Assembly (NCBI GenBank): GCA_010094045.1
Contig: ML986701.1
Span: 1 to 27,671 of the forward strand
Direction: 5' to 3'
Length of the DNA: 27,671 nucleotides
Origin: Lojkania enalia
Lineage: Eukaryota > Ascomycota > Dothideomycetes > Pleosporales
In this document: positions 11,401 through 22,010 of the stretch, in pieces
Position numbering within the stretch: the first letter of the stretch is position 1
Layout of the letters: each line of letters starts with the position of its first letter
Program-made: the position numbers and the translations under genes
The notes under the pieces: generated by a model
Databases searched by the model: none
Seen by the model: the letters and a program-made list of their open reading frames with translations, nothing else
What the model was told of the DNA's origin: nothing

Positions 11401-13237
11401 AAATAATACCCTGCGGAGGGAAGAAATTAGTAATTAAGTATTAAGGGATAATATAATCTAGAGAGGTAGGTTCTTATATAACTATAGGCCGCTTTAGTTA
11501 TACTTTATAACTTTCGCAGCACTATTTAATAGCGAGCTAATACTAGCAAATTATATAAAGGAAACTTATACTATTAGAAAATATTATTACAATTAGCTTC
11601 TACTAGAACCGAAGTATTATAAGGATCTAAAGAATTACCCTTTTAGTACTAGCTTCTATAAGGCCTGTCGCGTTAAGTTATAGAAGTAGGAGGATATAGA
11701 TACCTAGTAAAAGGTAATAATCCTCTAAGACTCTGCTAAAATTCTTCTAATAATGTAGGTATTCGCATATAAATTTAATAAGGACGGTTTCCTATATAAA
11801 TTTAAGGCTAGATTAGTTATATACAGCGATCTGTAATCTTAATAGGGAAATACCTATACTGCTATACTAGCTGTATAAACCTTTTACTTTCTAATATTAA
11901 TTGCAACTTATTTTAAACTTGATATATACTAGTTTAATATCGTTAATACGTTCCTTAACTGTCGATTAAATAGGTTAATATATATCTATATATTAGAAGG
12001 TTTCGTATATAAGTATAGAAAATATCTACAACTATAGAAAGCTATATATAGCCTTAAAGATACTCCGAAACTTTGGTATTATAAGCTGGATAGGACTCTA
12101 AGGTAATTAGGCCTTAAAATAGTACTAGAAATATCTTACTTATACGCAAATAATAAGCTAATCGTCTTCTTTTACGTTAATAATATTGTAATCCTAGTTT
12201 ACCTATTAAATATCTCTACTAAGTAGAAATTTGAATCGCAATTAAGTAATAAATATAAACTTCGATCCCTTAAAAATTTAAATTAGTTTCTAGGAGTTTA
12301 AGTCGTACGCGATATATAGTAGTATAAGACCTAGCTACTATAGGACTTATTTATCGATAAGGTAGCAGCGCGATTTAATATTACGGTTAATAAGAAGGCG
12401 CTAAGTACGCCTCTATACGAGAACATGCTGCTAGCTACTACTAAGGAATCCTCTAATAGGATATCTTACTACTAACAACTAATTAGTTGTCTAGTTTAAA
12501 TTGTAGTTTTTATACACCCTAATATCACGTAAACGTATTCGATATTATTATAATACCTCTAGAACCCTAGCAATTATTATATTAACGCTGCTTTAAGGGT
12601 ATAGTAATATCTAATTAGTACGAAGTACTTAGCAATTACAGTAATAGCTAATAATATATAAAATACCTCTACTATTAGCTAGAGTAGTAATACTAATTAT
12701 ATTAACCCTGTAGAGTAATTACTATTCTATAGTATATTTAATACAGCCTTCGGCGATAATCCTAATACTTATTAAAGTTCCTATAGCTATATATTTTAAC
12801 TTTTTAGGATGCTAATTAATTAAAAAGCCTCAATTCAGAATATAGTTATAAAATCAACTACTAAGGCAGAATTATTAACACTATTAGTTGCCGGATTAGA
12901 AATAGAGTAGTAGTAGAAGGCCTTCGCCTTACTACGCTTCTATATTAACACGCAACTAGTACTACTTTATAATAATTAATAAATAGTAGATATCGTAAAT
13001 AAGCTATCTAAACGTCTTAATACTAAACTTCGCTATATAGATATATACCAGTACTAGCTACATTAAGAAGTAGTAGAGCAGAGACTTATAATTAGTTGGC
13101 AACCGATAAATCTAATACCAGCCGACGGTTTTATAAAAGTTCTACAGCCGCAACAATACTAAAAGTTTATTAAGCAACTAAAGATAGAAGATATTTCAGC
13201 TAGAATCGAATCTCAGGAATTTCTATCAGCCAAATAA
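8417..13237 (+). pseudogene. Copia-2 gag-pol polyprotein pseudogene (1606 codons)
   Basis: This is a single frame of 4821 bp with many stops, all explicable as RIP of Gln and Trp codons. The start is taken at ATA-TCC-TAG (from ATG-TCC-CAG). Gag covers about residues 1-290, with a knuckle-like W-H-x4-C segment near 313-324. The protease site is N-L-G-S-N at 418-422 (ancestrally D-P-G by CCA to CTA). The integrase zinc-binding Cys pair is at 605/608. The integrase core has Asp703 in an IDNN block and Glu737 in LVERVE. RT runs from about 1113, with F-Y-V-N-N at 1252-1256 (from YVDD). RNase H is at about 1410-1570 with an STTKAELL block. Stop is TAA at 13235-13237. The frame has no indels relative to copia-3. 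Confidence 0.94.
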
Positions 13238-13419
13238 ATCGATTACTAACAAGAATCTTAGGGGGTAATTAAAAATTGATTATAACTTACCCTATATTAT
13301 ATTAAATTGATATTTCTGCAAGCATACTTAGCTCTACTACTAGTTACTCTATACAATTTACCTCTTTTAGTATAGTATCTACCTTTATTTTTTTCGACGC
13401 AGCTTCTCCTTCGTAGTTA

Positions 13420-13433
13420 AAGCTGGGGGGGTA
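13420..13433 (+). other. Polypurine tract, copia-2
   Basis: AAGCTGGGGGGGTA abuts the 3' LTR at 13434. A run of seven G resists RIP because only the first G follows a T. It would prime plus-strand DNA synthesis. Confidence 0.7.
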
Positions 13434-13637
13434 TATTATAGGGATTTTCGGCTAGTCTACTAAGCTGTATCAAATATCGACGTACAATATCACGGTCGAT
13501 ATTACGCCGGATATTACGCTAGATATCAGCTAATATACCCCTTTTTCATGTACATAAATATGGCCCGCTAGTTATCTTCAATCAACCAGTTCAGCTCCTT
13601 ATCTCCCTCCCTAAGACAAGATTCGCCTCTTACTACA
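13434..13637 (+). repeat. Copia-2 3' LTR (204 bp)
   Basis: This LTR ends with the intact CA terminus (CTTACTACA). It keeps several ancestral CA/TG dinucleotides lost from the 5' LTR and carries different RIP hits. Confidence 0.94.
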
Positions 13638-14905
13638 TATAATAAGTAGTAGATAGTTTAATCTTTACGCCTAAAATATAGTAGAATTCGGACTAGAAAC
13701 TAGATATAAACTAAGGTTCTTAATCTAAAATAATAGTTTTAGATATATAGCTAAAGCGGTATACTTATTAAATAAATAATTCGGCTATTCCCTATATATT
13801 AATTATATAATAGTAGAAAATAGATATAGCTTATTTAGATAGGTGATTAATTACTACTATAATCTAATTATATCTAGACTTATCTATAGAAAAATCTTTA
13901 AAGTTAATATATAGGTATTATATTAGTTAATTTAGTACAAGAAGTAAATAGATAAAATTTAGGGTTTAGGTTTATATCAGATATGCTTTATAATATAGGA
14001 TGTAATTCCGTATATATTATTTATAAGTAGCTTCTATACTCTTCTAATAGTACTTCTAAAATAGTAACTAATAGGTTTTAGTAGCGCTTAAGTATATAGA
14101 GGATACTTAGTTATAAGCCTCTTATATAAGTCGCGTATAAAGGCCTGAATCTAATAGAATATATAAGTAATTATTATAGAGGAGTAGTCTATTCTCTATC
14201 TAATACTTTTAGGATAAAAGTATACGTTCTTATATAAAGGAGACTTAGTTTTCCTATAGTAATATATTAATTAACTCTAGAGAATCTAGTAATATAACCT
14301 ACTCTTAACCTTTAATAATATTTAATATAGCCGCTTAAGTTATTATTTAGATAATATAGAACTAGACTAATTCGGCATTAATTTAGGGGTGAAGTTAATA
14401 CAGTCTAAGTAGAACTCTTAACTAGTTATTAGTTTAAGCTGCTTTTAAATTTTCTATATTTTATTTATAATAACTAAGAATATCTATTCTAGTATTATTC
14501 TTACTTAAGGTATACTCGATTCGGAACTAATACTAAGTTAATTTCTTAGTCTAATAAACTTAATAAGTATTAAGTACTTTTATAGTTATAAAATATTCGA
14601 GTAAGTAATAATTAGTATATACTAGAGTTTTAGCAGTTACTAAAGTAAGTTCTACTCTCTATTACTTAAATATAGTAATAATTGCGAATAGTTTCTTATT
14701 ATAGATTTTCTAGTTTAGTTCTAAACTAGATAGAACCTTACTATAGAATATTATAGGGTACTATTTTCCGTCGGGATATTTCTATAATAGTACTTCTATA
14801 ACTACTCTATTAGAGGTATTAGTTTCCATTTTTATTTCTAACGTAGGATTAAAATAGTAGAATATATGTATACTTAATAGGGCTAACTTTAATTTCTTAA
14901 AAGTA
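13638..14905 (-). pseudogene. Gypsy G1 pol pseudogene: RNase H and integrase core
   Basis: This is the middle piece of G1 pol. Reading down from 14905 it begins TFKKLKLALL (from AFEELKxALTSAPVL). RNase H follows with M-E-T-N-T-S near 14830 (from ETDAS, the first catalytic Asp) and EYFITIKVLN near 14590 (from LEYFxTxxxLNRRQ). Further down comes the integrase core, including the INHLSKQA block (from DRLSKMA) and ILDQEPQFISSF near 13700-13730. In that block the catalytic Asp codon survives as GAT (13723-13725 on the complement). The piece ends at the copia-2 insertion, before the catalytic Glu. Frequent stops are present. Confidence 0.88.
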
Positions 14906-14978
14906 ATAACGTATAGTATAAGCAAGCTAATCACCTAAGCGAGCTGATTATAATACTAAAACTATACTAAAATTGCGA
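14906..14978. repeat. Pogo element terminal inverted repeat, left
   Basis: The outer end is ATAACGTATAG. It contains a 13-bp direct repeat TAAGCRAGCTRAT at 14919 and 14936 (17-bp spacing), the kind of doubled site a transposase would bind. It matches the reverse complement of 16017-16089. Confidence 0.85.
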
Positions 14979-15037
14979 CTACTTTTCGTAAAATATTATA
15001 CTTTCTTATATTCTATTATACTATATAGTATAGTAGC

Positions 15038-15626
15038 CTATTCTTCTATATCTATAGTATTATTTTTATACGTCCGCGAGTTATACTTAGCCTTATTATA
15101 CTACTTATAATACCTTTAAGTCGGCTGGTCTCTATTAACACGCGCCTTCTTCCTACCCTTCTTTCTATTAGTATAAGTACTAAACTCTTTTAGAGTAGTT
15201 AATTAAGCACCTTCTTTAATTATTAGGTTGCCTTCCTTCTATATACGCTTTCTTTTATATAATCAACGTTATATAGCAGCTTTATTAGCTACTTAAAGCT
15301 TAGTAACCTAAGCGTATAATAGTACGTTTTTATATATTATATATATAGTACCCTTTATAAACTATTTAAACGCCTCTACTATTAAAGTAGGTAAACTATC
15401 TAGGTACTTTTAAACTCTTAATTAAACGTACGCAGATTAAGACTTAAATTTAATAGGATTACTTAGTATTTTTAACTCTTAAGGGGTATTTTTAAGTATA
15501 GATAGTATTAGCGTATATAGTTAAACTTTAAGCTTTAATAGTACTATATCTAAATTAAATAGAACTAGACTAGTACTTTAAAAGCTATTTAGGATATTAC
15601 TCTTTATAATTGCTACGTTAAAAGCT
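15038..15626 (-). pseudogene. Pogo transposase pseudogene, C-terminal part
   Basis: The frame begins at the gap with AFNVAI (from AFN/AFxEAFT, the segment following the DDE core in fungal pogo transposases). It continues through the variable linker and a basic segment (RKRIQKEGNL-type). The end is a zinc knuckle at 15068-15112 that reads CX2CX4HX4C once TAT/TAC codons are taken as former Cys and His, and includes N-S-R-T. A TAG at 15038-15040 is the stop or a converted CAG. The knuckle tail is typical of this fungal transposase group. Many stops; not functional. Confidence 0.82.
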
Positions 15627-15636
15627 NNNNNNNNNN
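15627..15636. other. Assembly gap (10 N)
   Basis: Ten N lie inside the transposase, between the DNA-binding part and the C-terminal part. The true length is unknown. A full fungal pogo transposase would need several hundred more bases here. Confidence 0.99.
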
Positions 15637-15996
15637 TATATATTTAATAAAGTTCTCTACCTAATTCTTTCTAACCTAGTTAGTAGAGCGTGTAGCTAGT
15701 AGTAAATTAGCTATATTTTAAATAGTAGTAAGCTGCGGTAGAAATTCTCTTATATCTAGATCTAGTATATGTTAAATAATTACCCACTCCTTAGTCTTAC
15801 TAAACTTTATTAAATTAGGCTAGCAATTATATTATAGAGCTGTTCCTCGCCTTTATATACTAAGTATACTTTAGAAGATATTATAAATTAATATAACGCG
15901 ACGTATAGTTAGTATTATATCTTATTAAAGAGCTTAAAGTATAAGCTATATTCTAGCTTCTTTCTAAATTAATTCTATAGTTGTTAATTATAGTAT
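15637..15996 (-). pseudogene. Pogo transposase pseudogene, N-terminal DNA-binding part
   Basis: About 120 codons start at an ATA (former ATG) at 15996. The first part (EARIQLILQALQQD, then TIRRV-IYNI-QSIL) fits the psq-type helix-turn-helix of pogo transposases. The second part (KEWVI-QHILDLD-REFLPQL, IANLLLATRS, VENFIK) fits the CENP-B/Tc5-type helix-turn-helix. It stops at the N run just before the catalytic core. Stops correspond to former Gln and Trp codons. Confidence 0.82.
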
Positions 15997-16016
15997 AATA
16001 TTATAAAGTATAATTA

Positions 16017-16089
16017 TCGCGATTTTAGTAGGGTTTTAATATTATAATCAGCTTACTTAGATAATTAGCTCGCTTATACTATATGTTAT
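16017..16089. repeat. Pogo element terminal inverted repeat, right
   Basis: Inverted partner of 14906-14978. Most differences are C/T or G/A, with one A/C. It is next to TA at 16090-16091. Confidence 0.85.
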
Positions 16090-16348
16090 TATATTTTAAA
16101 GTCTATATAAAAGGGGTTATAAGGTTTTATAGTACGATAATTAGCTTTATAATACGTAAGAATTCTAATACGAACTATTAATAGAATCTAGTAAAACCTA
16201 AGAAGAATTTCACACCCGTTATAATAGTAGATAGCTACTAGTTATATAATACTTCTACCTTCTCTAAGTTAACCTTAAGACCTTTATTTAAGAGGATATA
16301 GCTAAGATATTTAGTTTAGGTAATATAGAATTTGCTCTTCTTAATATT
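16090..16348 (-). pseudogene. Gypsy G1 pol pseudogene: end of RT (thumb/connection)
   Basis: This short piece lies between copia-3 and the pogo element. The translation continues the RT after the copia-3 junction: KKSKFYITQTKYLSYIL (from KCEFxxxExxFLGxIV), GLKVNLEKVE (from GIxxDPEKV), FFLGFTRFY (from SFLGFANFYRRFI), and ITPF before the pogo insertion. These are the standard post-YLDD blocks of gypsy RT. The Cys and some Trp are lost to RIP. Bases 16344-16348 (ATATT) are the left target duplication of copia-3. Confidence 0.87.
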
Positions 16349-16552
16349 TGTGGTGAGAGGCGAATCTTGTCTCAGGGAGGGAGATGAGGAGCTGAACTGG
16401 TTGATTGAAGATGGCCAGCGGGCCATATTTATGTACATGAAAAAGGGGTATATTAGCTAATATCTAGCGTAATATCCGGCGTAATATCGACCGTGATATT
16501 GTACGTCGATATCTAATACAGCTCGGCAGACTAGCCGAAAATCCCTATAATA
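16349..16552 (-). repeat. Copia-3 3' LTR (204 bp)
   Basis: This is the best preserved copia LTR in the window. It starts TGTGGTGAGAGGCG on the plus strand and keeps many TG/CA pairs, so it is close to the family consensus before RIP. Confidence 0.94.
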
Positions 16553-16565
16553 TACCCCCCCAGCT
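16553..16565 (-). other. Polypurine tract, copia-3
   Basis: TACCCCCCCAGCT on the plus strand reads as AGCTGGGGGGGTA on the element's strand, next to the 3' LTR. Confidence 0.7.
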
Positions 16566-16748
16566 TTAACTGCGAAGGAGAAGCTGCGTCGAAAAAAATG
16601 AAGGTAGATACTATACTAAAAGAGGTAAATTGTATAGAGTAACTGGTAGTAGAGCTAAGTATACTTGCAGAAATATCAATTTAATGTGATATAGGGTGAG
16701 TTATAATCAATTTTTAATTACCCTCTAAGATTCTTGTTAGTAATTAAT

Positions 16749-19700
16749 TTATTTGGCTGATAGAAATTCCTGAGATTCGATTCTAGCTGAAATATCTTCT
16801 ATTTTTAGTTGCTTAATAAACCTTTAGTATTGTTACGGCTGTAGAACTTTTATAAGGCTATCAGCTGGCATTAGATTTGTTGGTTACCAACTGATTATAA
16901 GTCTCTACTCTACTACTTCTTAACATAGCTAGTGCTGGTATATATCTACATAGCGAAGTTTGGTATTAAGATACTTAGATAGCTTATTTACGATATCTAC
17001 TATTTGTTAATTATTATAAAGTAGTACTAGTTGCGCGTTAATATAGAAGTATAGTAAGGCGAAGGCCTTCTACTACTACTCTATTTCTAATCCAGCAACT
17101 AATAGTACTAATAATTCTGCTTTAGTAGTCGATTTTATAACCGTACGCTAAATTAAGGCTTTTTAATTAATCGGCATCCTAAAAAGTTGAAATATATAGC
17201 TATAGGAACTTTAACGAGTATTAGAATTATTACTAAAGGCTGTATTAGATACGCTATAGAATAGTAATTACTCTATAGGGTTAATATAATCAGTATCGCT
17301 ACTTTAGCTAATAGTAGAAGTATTTTATATATTATCAGCTGTTACTATAATTACTAAGTACTTCGTACTAATCAGATATTACTATACCCTTAAGGTAGTA
17401 TTAATATAATAATTATTAGGGTTCTAGAGGTATTATAATAATATTAAGTGCGCTCGCGCAATATTAGAGCGTATAAAAACTATAATCTAGGCTAGACAAC
17501 TAATTAGTTGTTAGTAGTAAGATATCCTATTAGAAGATTTCTTAGTAGCAGCTAGTAGTACGTTCTCGTGTAGAGGTATACTCAGCGCCTTCTTATTAAC
17601 CGTAATATTAAATCGCGCTGCTACCTTATTAATAAATAAGTCTTATAGCAGCTAGATCTTATACTACTATATATTGCGTACGACTTAAACTCTTAGAAAC
17701 TAATTTAGATCTCTAAGAGATCGAAGTTTATATTTATTACTTAATTGCGATTTAAATTTCTGCTTAGTAGAGATATTTAATAGATAAACTAGGATTACGA
17801 TATTATTAACGTAAAAGAAGATAATTAGCTTATCGTTTGCGTATAAGTAAGATATTCCTAGTACTATTTTAAGGCCTAATTGTCTTAGAGTTCTATCTAG
17901 CTTATAATACTAAAGTTTCGGAGCATCCTTAAAGCTATATATAACTTTCTATAGTTGTAGATATTTCCTATACTTATATATAAAACCTTCTAGTATATAG
18001 ATATATATTAACCTGTCTAATCGACAGTTAAGGAACGTATTAACGACATTGAACTAGTATATATTAAGTTTAAAATAAGTTGCAATTAATATTAGAAAGC
18101 GAAAGGTTCGTGTAGCTAGTATAGTAGTATAGATATCTCCCTATTAAGATTGTAGATTGCCGCGTATGACTAATCTAGCTTTAAATTTATATAGGAAACC
18201 GTCCTCATTAAATTTATATACGAATACCTATATTATTAGAAGAATTTTAGTAGAGTCTTAGAAGATTGTTACCTTTTACTAGGTATCTATATCCTCCTAC
18301 TTCTATAACTCAGCGCGATAGGCTTTATAGAAGCTAGTACCGAAAGGGTAATTCTTTAGATCCTTATAGTACTTTAGTTCTAGCGGAAGCTGATTGCGAT
18401 AATATTTTCTAATAGTATAAGTTTCCTTTATATAATTTGCTAGTATTAGCTTACTATTAGATAGTACTGCGAAGGTAGTAAAGTATAATTAAGGCAGCCT
18501 GCGGCTGTATAGGAACCTACCTCCTTAGATTATATTATTCTTTAATACTTAGCTACTAATTTCTTCTCTCTACGAGGCATTATTTGTTCTTTTTAAGAGT
18601 ATAGAAGTATAAGAAGGTAATAGTTACCATCCTTATAGTAAATTATTACTAAACGTAGTATTCTTACTATTTACTAGTAGTACTATAGGGGCATCCTAAT
18701 TCCTTAGTGCTGGCGCTAGTATTAATTCTAGTATTAGGAGTTTCTAATTACTAGTAATATCGTCGATTTGTTCTTTAAAAATAGTATTTTCTTACTAATA
18801 GGCCTTCTTACTAATTAAATTACCTGCTGACTTAGCAGGGATATTTTAATTAGGTAGCTGATCCTTATAGATTGCTTCTACGACTTTAATCGTTTTATTG
18901 TTACTACTATCGATAGAGCTTTTAATATTATTAATTTAAAAAAGAATCTTCTTTAGGGATTCTTTTAGCAGATATTCCTCCTCCTTGCTAGATATAATAT
19001 CACTAAATATAACGTCCCTAGTATTAAGTATCTATTTTAGTTTCGGAATTAGTACTCGGTATATATTCGTACTCCTATATTATAAGAGTTTCCTAATTAG
19101 TACCCGCGACACTAGTTTATCGCCTCTTAATAGAGTTTTATCTAAAACGTATACTTATAATCCTATAACCTAAAGGTGAGTAAGAAACGGTTTATAGCTA
19201 AAAACGGCCTTATATAGGGTTTTAAATTAAAGGCTTACAATCAGCGTCCTATTAATTAAGTATATTGCTATATAAGCTAATTTATTAGTATATTTATTAG
19301 AGATATTACTTTCTATCGCGAGAGCGCGCGCGCGGGTTATAATTTAGTACTCTACTTACTCTACTAAACTATTCTACTTAGGCGTATAAGGCGCGCGAGC
19401 TTCAATTATAATTCCTTAATTAAGTAATACTTCTATAAGTTCTGAGAAGCTTAAGTTGTTATCTATATAGATATATACAATCTTTCTTTTATACTATTGT
19501 TTAATTTTTGCTAATAGTATTTTAAAGGCTTTTATAAGAGTGGATTTTAACCGATTATATATCGTAAATCCCTTATACTACTAGGATACCTGATTAACTA
19601 TATAAAATAGGTATCTCTCGCTGTTATAGCACCTCTTATAGTCCTTCTAAAGTTGTATAATATTAATCGCAATTCTTTCGAATAGTTTAATAGCTGGGTA

Positions 19701-21569
19701 AAGTTAACTATACTAGCTAATCTACTGTAATAACTTCGCTTGTATATATATCTAGTAATCTTACTATACTAGTACTTCTTAATCGCTTAACTAGATACCC
19801 TTAGCTGCCTAAGGTAGGGCTAATACTAAATTTCTATCTAGATAGCCTAATAATTAGTATACTTCAGCTGAAGAAATAATTTATATTAGTTACTAGCGAT
19901 AGAAGAGTTTTTTCTTAATTGCTGCAACTGTCTTATATCCAGAAAGTAAATTAAGTAGAGGCCTTTTTACTAGGTCTGCGTCTAGTAGCTAGTAGCTGTT
20001 AAACAACTCTAAATAATAAACGATATTATGGTAATTATACTAGTAAAGGCAATCTCTACCTAAGTCGAACTAGATATTCTATTCTCTATTTCTAATCAGG
20101 GCTATTATATTAGTTAGTAACTAAGGGATGTAAGCGACTTCTATTAGCTTAATATCTCTTAAGCTTATAGGAGAATTAATTATAATTGCGACAGTACCCT
20201 ATTCTAATATAGGGTATATACTACCTCTCACAGCAATTTTATCTTTAGAATTTACTATTTAAGTAGTCTACTAACTAAAAGTCTTAGAGTTGTATATATA
20301 GATATTAGAACCTAGATTAAGTATCTACCGATTTAAAATACTAGTATCTTCTTTCTTAGGGGTAGTACTCGCTGAAAAATTGCCCCTTTAAATCACCTAG
20401 GTATTTCCCTAGAGGCTAGTAGTTTTTATAGAGGTTTTACTATTAAACGAGGATTTCGACTTCTTATATTTTTCTATATTTATCTTTAGAGTATTCTTTT
20501 TTCCCTAGTTATTCTTATTTAAGATATTATCTCGGGCTTTTAGTATTTCCTGATCTAGTACCTAATTTAGTAGCTTAATCGATTTGTTTACGTACTTATA
20601 ATTACTCTAGAAGTGCTACTTCTTATAAAAGTAGGGTGGTAGAGTACGCGATCGTAAACCGGATTTTTCTTAAGGCTGCTGTATAGTACTATCGGAATTT
20701 ACTTGAGGAATTAATAGATGTTGTAAAGCTGTAAACGAGCTAAGCGCCTTCTATAGATTAAAATATCTATAGTAATTGGTATATTAGTATACTAATTGTT
20801 CAATTGTAAGAATCGGTTGATTGATCCTACCTAGCTTATTTTTAGCGTTGATTAGTACTATATAGATTAGCGCCTACACCTTATCTTTCTTAGCAACTAT
20901 TAGAAGAAAATCCTTTTCTACTCTAAAGCCCTAAACTTCTGCTAAGCCAGCAGCCTTAGTATAATAGATTATCTAATTCTACTAATTTAGCTACTTTTCT
21001 ACCTCTCTATTAGTTAGGTACTTAAGAAGAGCTTAATATTTCTTCTGGATTAGTTACTCCCTCGACTTAATAGTAGACGCTAACTTTTCCTATAAGATTC
21101 TAAGAATCTTATAGCTAGTTATATCGTTGCTAAGTATTACTTTATATTAAGGCGATATTATTGTTAAGATATCGCTATATATAGTATAGAGAGCGTTATT
21201 AATCTTAATCTAATTCTTCCTCTATCGGTTATACTAGTTTCTTGCCCAGTTCCAATCTATTATTTATATCGAGGTTATCTCCTTATATATAACTCTACTA
21301 GAGGGGTATCTTTCTATTTTCCCTTCTAGATTTATCTTTAGGGTCCAGAACTCACCTATATTAGGGAGGGGAGGTTCTAGCCTATAGATTTTAACCTCTT
21401 TAAGAGGTATACTTGAATCTAAATATTCCTATATTCTTAGCCTACTAGCTATTAGTTTACGCTGCTTGAGCTAATCCTCCTAATTACTAGAGGTACTAAG
21501 TATCTTCTTCTTAGATATAGCTATAGAGGAGTGTGCAACCGTTGTAACACTAGAAATATACTAGGATAT
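16749..21569 (-). pseudogene. Copia-3 gag-pol polyprotein pseudogene (1606 codons)
   Basis: The frame runs from ATA-TCC-TAG at 21569 to TAA at 16751-16749. It is 4821 bp, the same as copia-2, so no net indel has accumulated in either. Domain order matches: gag, knuckle-like segment (here the His is intact as CAC near 20630), protease, integrase, RT with F-Y-V-N-N (both catalytic Asp codons changed to Asn, complement near 17812-17826), and RNase H ending in SAK. Stops are frequent in gag, integrase and RT. The C-terminal RNase H part is less damaged. A 62-codon open stretch on the opposite strand at 18985-19173 is a shadow of the integrase-RT linker. Confidence 0.94.
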
Positions 21570-21793
21570 ATTGATACTAGAGAATAAAATAGCCTTAAAC
21601 GCGATACAGCGTGTTAATAGGCTTATAAAGTATAGAATTTACATGTAATTCTGATAGCTGAGTGCCTAAAAAAATCGTTGGTAAACGATAAAGATAATGA
21701 TATCGCGATATTACGATACTAAATAAAAAAGGTATAATATCGATCGCGATATATATATAAAAAGGTTAAGTTGCAGTTATTTTAGTACGGTAA

Positions 21794-21806
21794 CCGGGCT
21801 TATAAC
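21794..21806 (-). other. Primer binding site, copia-3
   Basis: GTTATAAGCCCGG on the minus strand, directly after the 5' LTR. It is identical to copia-1, -2 and -4. Confidence 0.75.
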
Positions 21807-22010
21807 TGTAGTAAGAGGCGAATCTTGTCTTAGGGAGGGAGATAAGGAGCTGAACTAGTTGATTGAAGATAGCCAGCGGGCTATATTTATATATATGAAA
21901 AAGGGGTATATTAGCTAATATCTAGCGTAATATCTAGCATAATATCGACCGTAATATTATACGTCGATATCTAATACAGCTTAGTAGACTAGCCGAAAAT
22001 CCCTATAACA
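21807..22010 (-). repeat. Copia-3 5' LTR (204 bp)
   Basis: It runs from TGTAGTAAG to CCCTATAACA on the plus strand, so both TG/CA termini are intact here. It is followed by the duplication ATATT. Confidence 0.94.

Larger units (their letters stand above)
7916..13637 (+). mobile_element. Copia-2: complete Ty1/copia retrotransposon
   Basis: This is a full-length, 5722-bp plus-strand element. It has a 5' LTR (7916-8119), a primer site (8120-8132), a gag-pol frame (8417-13237), a polypurine tract (13420-13433) and a 3' LTR (13434-13637). Flanking 5-mers TGTAA (7911-7915) and TATAA (13638-13642) are a target duplication differing by one G-to-A RIP change. Insertion cut the G1 integrase between its second catalytic Asp and the Glu. 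Gene order PR-IN-RT-RNaseH places it in Ty1/copia (Pseudoviridae). Confidence 0.95.
14906..16089 (-). mobile_element. Fot1/pogo-type DNA transposon, interrupted by an assembly gap
   Basis: This is a Tc1/mariner-superfamily element with 73-bp inverted ends (14906-14978 and 16017-16089, about 63 of 73 matching) and a TA duplication at 14904-14905 and 16090-16091. Removing it with one TA rejoins G1 pol in frame (TLKYTFKKLK). The transposase reads minus: an N-terminal helix-turn-helix part at 15996-15637, then 10 N, then the C-terminal part at 15626-15038. The DDE core is absent and either lies in the unsequenced gap or is deleted. The element is RIP-mutated like its host. Confidence 0.88.
16349..22010 (-). 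mobile_element. Copia-3: complete Ty1/copia retrotransposon
   Basis: This is a full-length 5662-bp minus-strand copy, bounded by 204-bp LTRs (5' LTR 21807-22010, 3' LTR 16349-16552). It has a perfect ATATT target duplication (16344-16348 and 22011-22015) within the G1 RT, just past YLDD. It has the same primer site, frame and polypurine tract as copia-2. Its 3' LTR end is the least RIP-mutated part of the window: TG and CA dinucleotides are common in 16349-16640. Confidence 0.95.

Noticed and set aside
14886..16105. Local inversion of gypsy pol inferred from inverted similarity at 14.9 and 16.1 kb
   Set aside because: The inverted arms are the terminal repeats of a pogo transposon with TA duplication and transposase domains between them.
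18985..19173. 62-codon open frame on the plus strand starting with ATG
   Set aside because: It lies antisense to the integrase-RT linker of copia-3 and has no domain or composition of its own. The homologous stretch of copia-1 does not keep it open. It is a chance shadow.
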